In this document: in pieces, positions 43,646 to 45,710 of the stretch
Numbering within the stretch: the stretch's first letter is position 1
Layout: every line of letters starts with the position of its first letter
NCBI GenBank assembly: GCA_002753395.1
Contig: PEAB01000021.1
Span: forward strand, 1 to 45,710
DNA: 45,710 nucleotides
Direction: 5' to 3'
From: Nitrospirae bacterium MYbinv3
GTDB taxonomy: Bacteria > Nitrospirota > Thermodesulfovibrionia > Thermodesulfovibrionales > Magnetobacteriaceae
Notes under the pieces: generated by a model
Seen by the model: only the letters and a program-made list of their open reading frames with translations
Told to the model about the DNA's origin: nothing
Database searches by the model: none
Made by a program: the position numbers and the translations under genes

Positions 43646-45316
43646 CTACTTAGCCCTGTGTTTCTGCAGCAACTGCCGGGCGTGCTTGACTGATATGTCG
43701 GTAACGTCACCGCTTAACATTCGAGCTAACTCCTTCTGCCGCTCATCCTCTGAGAGCTTTTCAACCTTTATCTGAACGCCTTCGCCGACTACCTTTTTTG
43801 ATACCCTTATGTGGCGATCCGCCCTGCACGCTATCTGAGGCAGGTGGGTAATGCACAACACCTGGTGCCTGAGTGAGATGGTCTTTAACTTATCACCCAC
43901 GGCCTCTGCCGCCTCTCCGCCAATGCCTGCATCCACCTCGTCAAAGACCAGCACAGGTATATCGTCTACCTCGGCAAAACAGGCCTTTAGGGCAAGCATG
44001 ATCCTCGACAGCTCTCCGCCTGAGGCAACCTTATGAAGCGGCTTTAACGGCTCACCAGGGTTGGCACAAAACAGAAACTCGACTAGATCTACGCCGTTAC
44101 CCATAAACCTGAGCGACTCATCCGGCGCCCTATTGACCGTCTGGCGGATCTCAAAGCTGGCCTTGGCAAAAGACAACTCCCTCAATGCGGAATTTATGTC
44201 CTCCTGAAGCCTGCAAGCTGTCTCAGCACGCTTTTTAGATATCTCCAGCGCCTGGTGGGTGAGTTTGAGCTTGAGGCTGTCTATCTCAGCGTCAAGGGCG
44301 TCTAATCTTTCGTCGACCTTAAGCAGGGCGTCTAATTCAACCTGCGCCTCCTGCTTGTATCTATTGATGTTGTGAATCCCCTCGCCGTACTTCTTTTCGA
44401 GTTTCTTGATTAGGTCTATACGCTCCTCAACCTCCTCCAGCCGCTCTGGCGAGTAATCGACTTCGTCCTTGTAGCGGCGCAGCATCAATGACAACTCAGA
44501 TACGTAGGACTGCATCTCCGCCGCCATCTTTAGCATTTCGGAGGTGTTCTGGTCATATCCGGCCAACTGCGTTAGATACTCACACAGCCGCTGCACCTGG
44601 TCTACGATGGAATCCTCCTTGGTGTGTGTAAGCATGTAGCTGTCCTCGCTCAACTCCTTGATGATGTTGAGGTTTGACATTATCCTCTGCTCCTGGATCA
44701 GCTCTTCTTTTTCGCCTTCCCTTAAGGCAGCCGTCTCAATCTCCTTATACTGAAACCTGAGTAAATCAATCCTTTGGTTACGCTCTTTTATATTTGTGTT
44801 TAGGCTAGACCGTGTCTCCTTCAACTCGTTATAGGTCTTCAGGGTCTCTGCGTATATTTTTACGTCTTCCTCGATCTTGCCAAACGAGTCGACAATGGCA
44901 AGCTGTCTCTCCCGTAGGAGGAGGCTCTGGTGCTCGTGTTGGCTGTGTACGTCAACAAGGTATGAGCCAAGCTCGGCAAGCGTCTGAATGCTTACGGAGA
45001 CTTCATTGACGTAGACACGGTTCTTGCCGGCAGTTGACAGGTGTCTGCGAACGATAAGTCCATTGTCCATAGGGATTCCCAAACGCAGAGCAACAGGGTT
45101 TTCCTTAACATCAAACACTGCCTCAACGGAAGCCTCCTTAGCACCCGTCTTTATGAAATGAGTCTGCCCCCGCTGACCAAGGACAAGTCCCAACGCATCT
45201 ACGATGATAGACTTGCCAGCGCCTGTCTCACCGGTTAAGACACTTAATCCAGCGCCTAACTCAAACCTCGTACTTTTTATTATGGCAAAATTTTTAATGG
45301 ACAATTCCTTAAGCAT
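43646..45316 (-). CDS. recN: DNA repair protein RecN
   Basis: SMC-like ATPase in double-strand break repair. I take the ATG at 45316 (556 aa, the usual RecN length); the open frame upstream is not family sequence. MLKELSIKNFAIIKSTRFELGAG and Walker A GETGAGKS (about 30-37) form the head. A central coiled coil (about 160-370) follows. The second head half has the signature GGELSRIMLALK and Walker B VLVFDEVDAGIGG, then HLPQIACRADRHIRVSK. No LexA-type box is evident upstream. The window upstream to 45710 holds only the repeat element and an unassigned edge. Confidence 0.96.
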   Translation of the reverse strand: MLKELSIKNFAIIKSTRFELGAGLSVLTGETGAGKSIIVDALGLVLGQRGQTHFIKTGAKEASVEAVFDVKENPVALRLGIPMDNGLIVRRHLSTAGKNRVYVNEVSVSIQTLAELGSYLVDVHSQHEHQSLLLRERQLAIVDSFGKIEEDVKIYAETLKTYNELKETRSSLNTNIKERNQRIDLLRFQYKEIETAALREGEKEELIQEQRIMSNLNIIKELSEDSYMLTHTKEDSIVDQVQRLCEYLTQLAGYDQNTSEMLKMAAEMQSYVSELSLMLRRYKDEVDYSPERLEEVEERIDLIKKLEKKYGEGIHNINRYKQEAQVELDALLKVDERLDALDAEIDSLKLKLTHQALEISKKRAETACRLQEDINSALRELSFAKASFEIRQTVNRAPDESLRFMGNGVDLVEFLFCANPGEPLKPLHKVASGGELSRIMLALKACFAEVDDIPVLVFDEVDAGIGGEAAEAVGDKLKTISLRHQVLCITHLPQIACRADRHIRVSKKVVGEGVQIKVEKLSEDERQKELARMLSGDVTDISVKHARQLLQKHRAK

Positions 45317-45403
45317 AAAAATACTTATTATTATAGCATGTGATTCCAATAAAAATCTTGGCGCTTTCAGAATGGAGTGCATAAGAAAGTCGTGGGAAAT
45401 TAT

Positions 45404-45490
45404 GTCATTCCCCTGTTCAAACCAGGGGCAGGCTCTGTGAAAGCAGGAATCTATTAGCTTGTGGATTGCCCTGTCTTGCACGGCAATGAC
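45404..45490. repeat. Palindromic ATTCCC/CCCCTG-type element upstream of recN
   Basis: GTCATTCCCCTGTTCAA, ACCAGGGGCAGGCT, then a spacer and GGATTGCC to GGCAATGAC. The CCCCTG/CAGGGG hairpin and the GGCAGGCT tail match the element at 28132. It lies 88 nt upstream of the recN start. Confidence 0.6.
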
Positions 45491-45645
45491 AGGACGACCC
45501 ATAAGTTTTATATGAAAGTCTAAAAACATCCTACATAATCAAGGGCTTTCATTGTTTGTTGTGCCCGTCAGGGCATGAGGGTTCTTATACTAAGTTGCAT
45601 TCAAAGCAGCGATTCTCAGTGAAAACATTGTTCGGCTTTATATGA

Positions 45646-45710
45646 GGTTATTCAAAGAGCGTAAAAGAAATTTTTCGCGATGTTCCTCCTGAGTACAGCC
45701 AATGTTTGTT
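45646..45710 (+). other. Open coding-like fragment at the window edge
   Basis: After an in-frame stop at 45643-45645, one plus frame reads KSVKEIFRDVPPEYSQCL to the edge. It recalls the start of zinc-binding transposase proteins, but it has no start codon and is too short to assign. Confidence 0.15.

Noticed and set aside
43456-43710. 84-aa minus-strand frame before the ferredoxin gene
   Set aside because: It covers the palindromic element and the end of recN; the reading is repeat sequence, not a gene.
45317-45529. Longer N-terminus for RecN
   Set aside because: The extra residues do not match the family and run through a palindromic element; the ATG at 45316 gives the normal length.

Overview
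The window looks like chromosome of a Gram-negative bacterium of moderate GC content. It carries an MlaE/MlaF-type lipid-transport pair, a Bat (von Willebrand A) membrane cluster, lipoprotein and Tat signals, HrcA/CIRCE heat-shock control and a sigma-54 activator. The gene set and the dense dispersed GC-rich palindromic repeats would fit a Nitrospirota (Magnetobacterium/Thermodesulfovibrionia-like) genome or a related lineage. That placement is an inference from gene content and I hold it weakly. I see no rRNA, tRNA, CRISPR array or intact insertion sequence.

Layout. 1-6.2 kb, mostly minus strand: a peptide-type ABC substrate-binding protein, a small secreted Cys protein, a large secreted NHL-propeller protein and a membrane-anchored staphylococcal-type nuclease. 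6.4-11.6 kb, plus strand: NfeD-family protease, slipin and a sigma-54 activator with a degenerate receiver, then three tandem Hsp20 genes. 11.7-13.7 kb: an Rpn-type PD-(D/E)XK nuclease between perfect 78-bp direct repeats derived from the 3' end of the adjoining metallo-beta-lactamase-fold gene. 13.8-19.8 kb: GalT, a 1012-aa multi-PAS/GAF histidine kinase overlapping a single-domain response regulator, an RlmD/RumA-type methyltransferase and an unknown gene. 20.0-23.5 kb: a giant lipoprotein with Asp-box repeats. 23.6-28.0 kb: a coiled-coil protein, a possible pseudogene remnant, and the Bat cluster (BatD-like, BatA, BatB-BatC fusion). 28.3-33.2 kb: MetY, MsrP, a small DprA/SLOG-like protein, PyrF and Glf. 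33.4-39.0 kb, minus strand: hrcA-grpE-dnaK-dnaJ-rsmE. 39.3-41.3 kb: groES-groEL behind a perfect CIRCE. 41.7-45.3 kb, minus strand: a ferredoxin, mlaE, mlaF and recN.

The strongest theme is protein quality control and stress: NfeD/slipin, three small Hsps, DnaK/DnaJ/GrpE, GroES/GroEL, HrcA and MsrP. Scattered between the genes are about 10 full-length and 5 partial copies of a two-hairpin repeat. Its stems differ between copies by compensating changes, and the non-Watson-Crick pairs I checked in the aligned regular copies are G.U when read in one orientation (one partial copy has a G-A mismatch). That suggests selection on a structured RNA read from one strand. This repeat family and the Rpn cassette with its duplicated gene end are the two most unusual things in the window.
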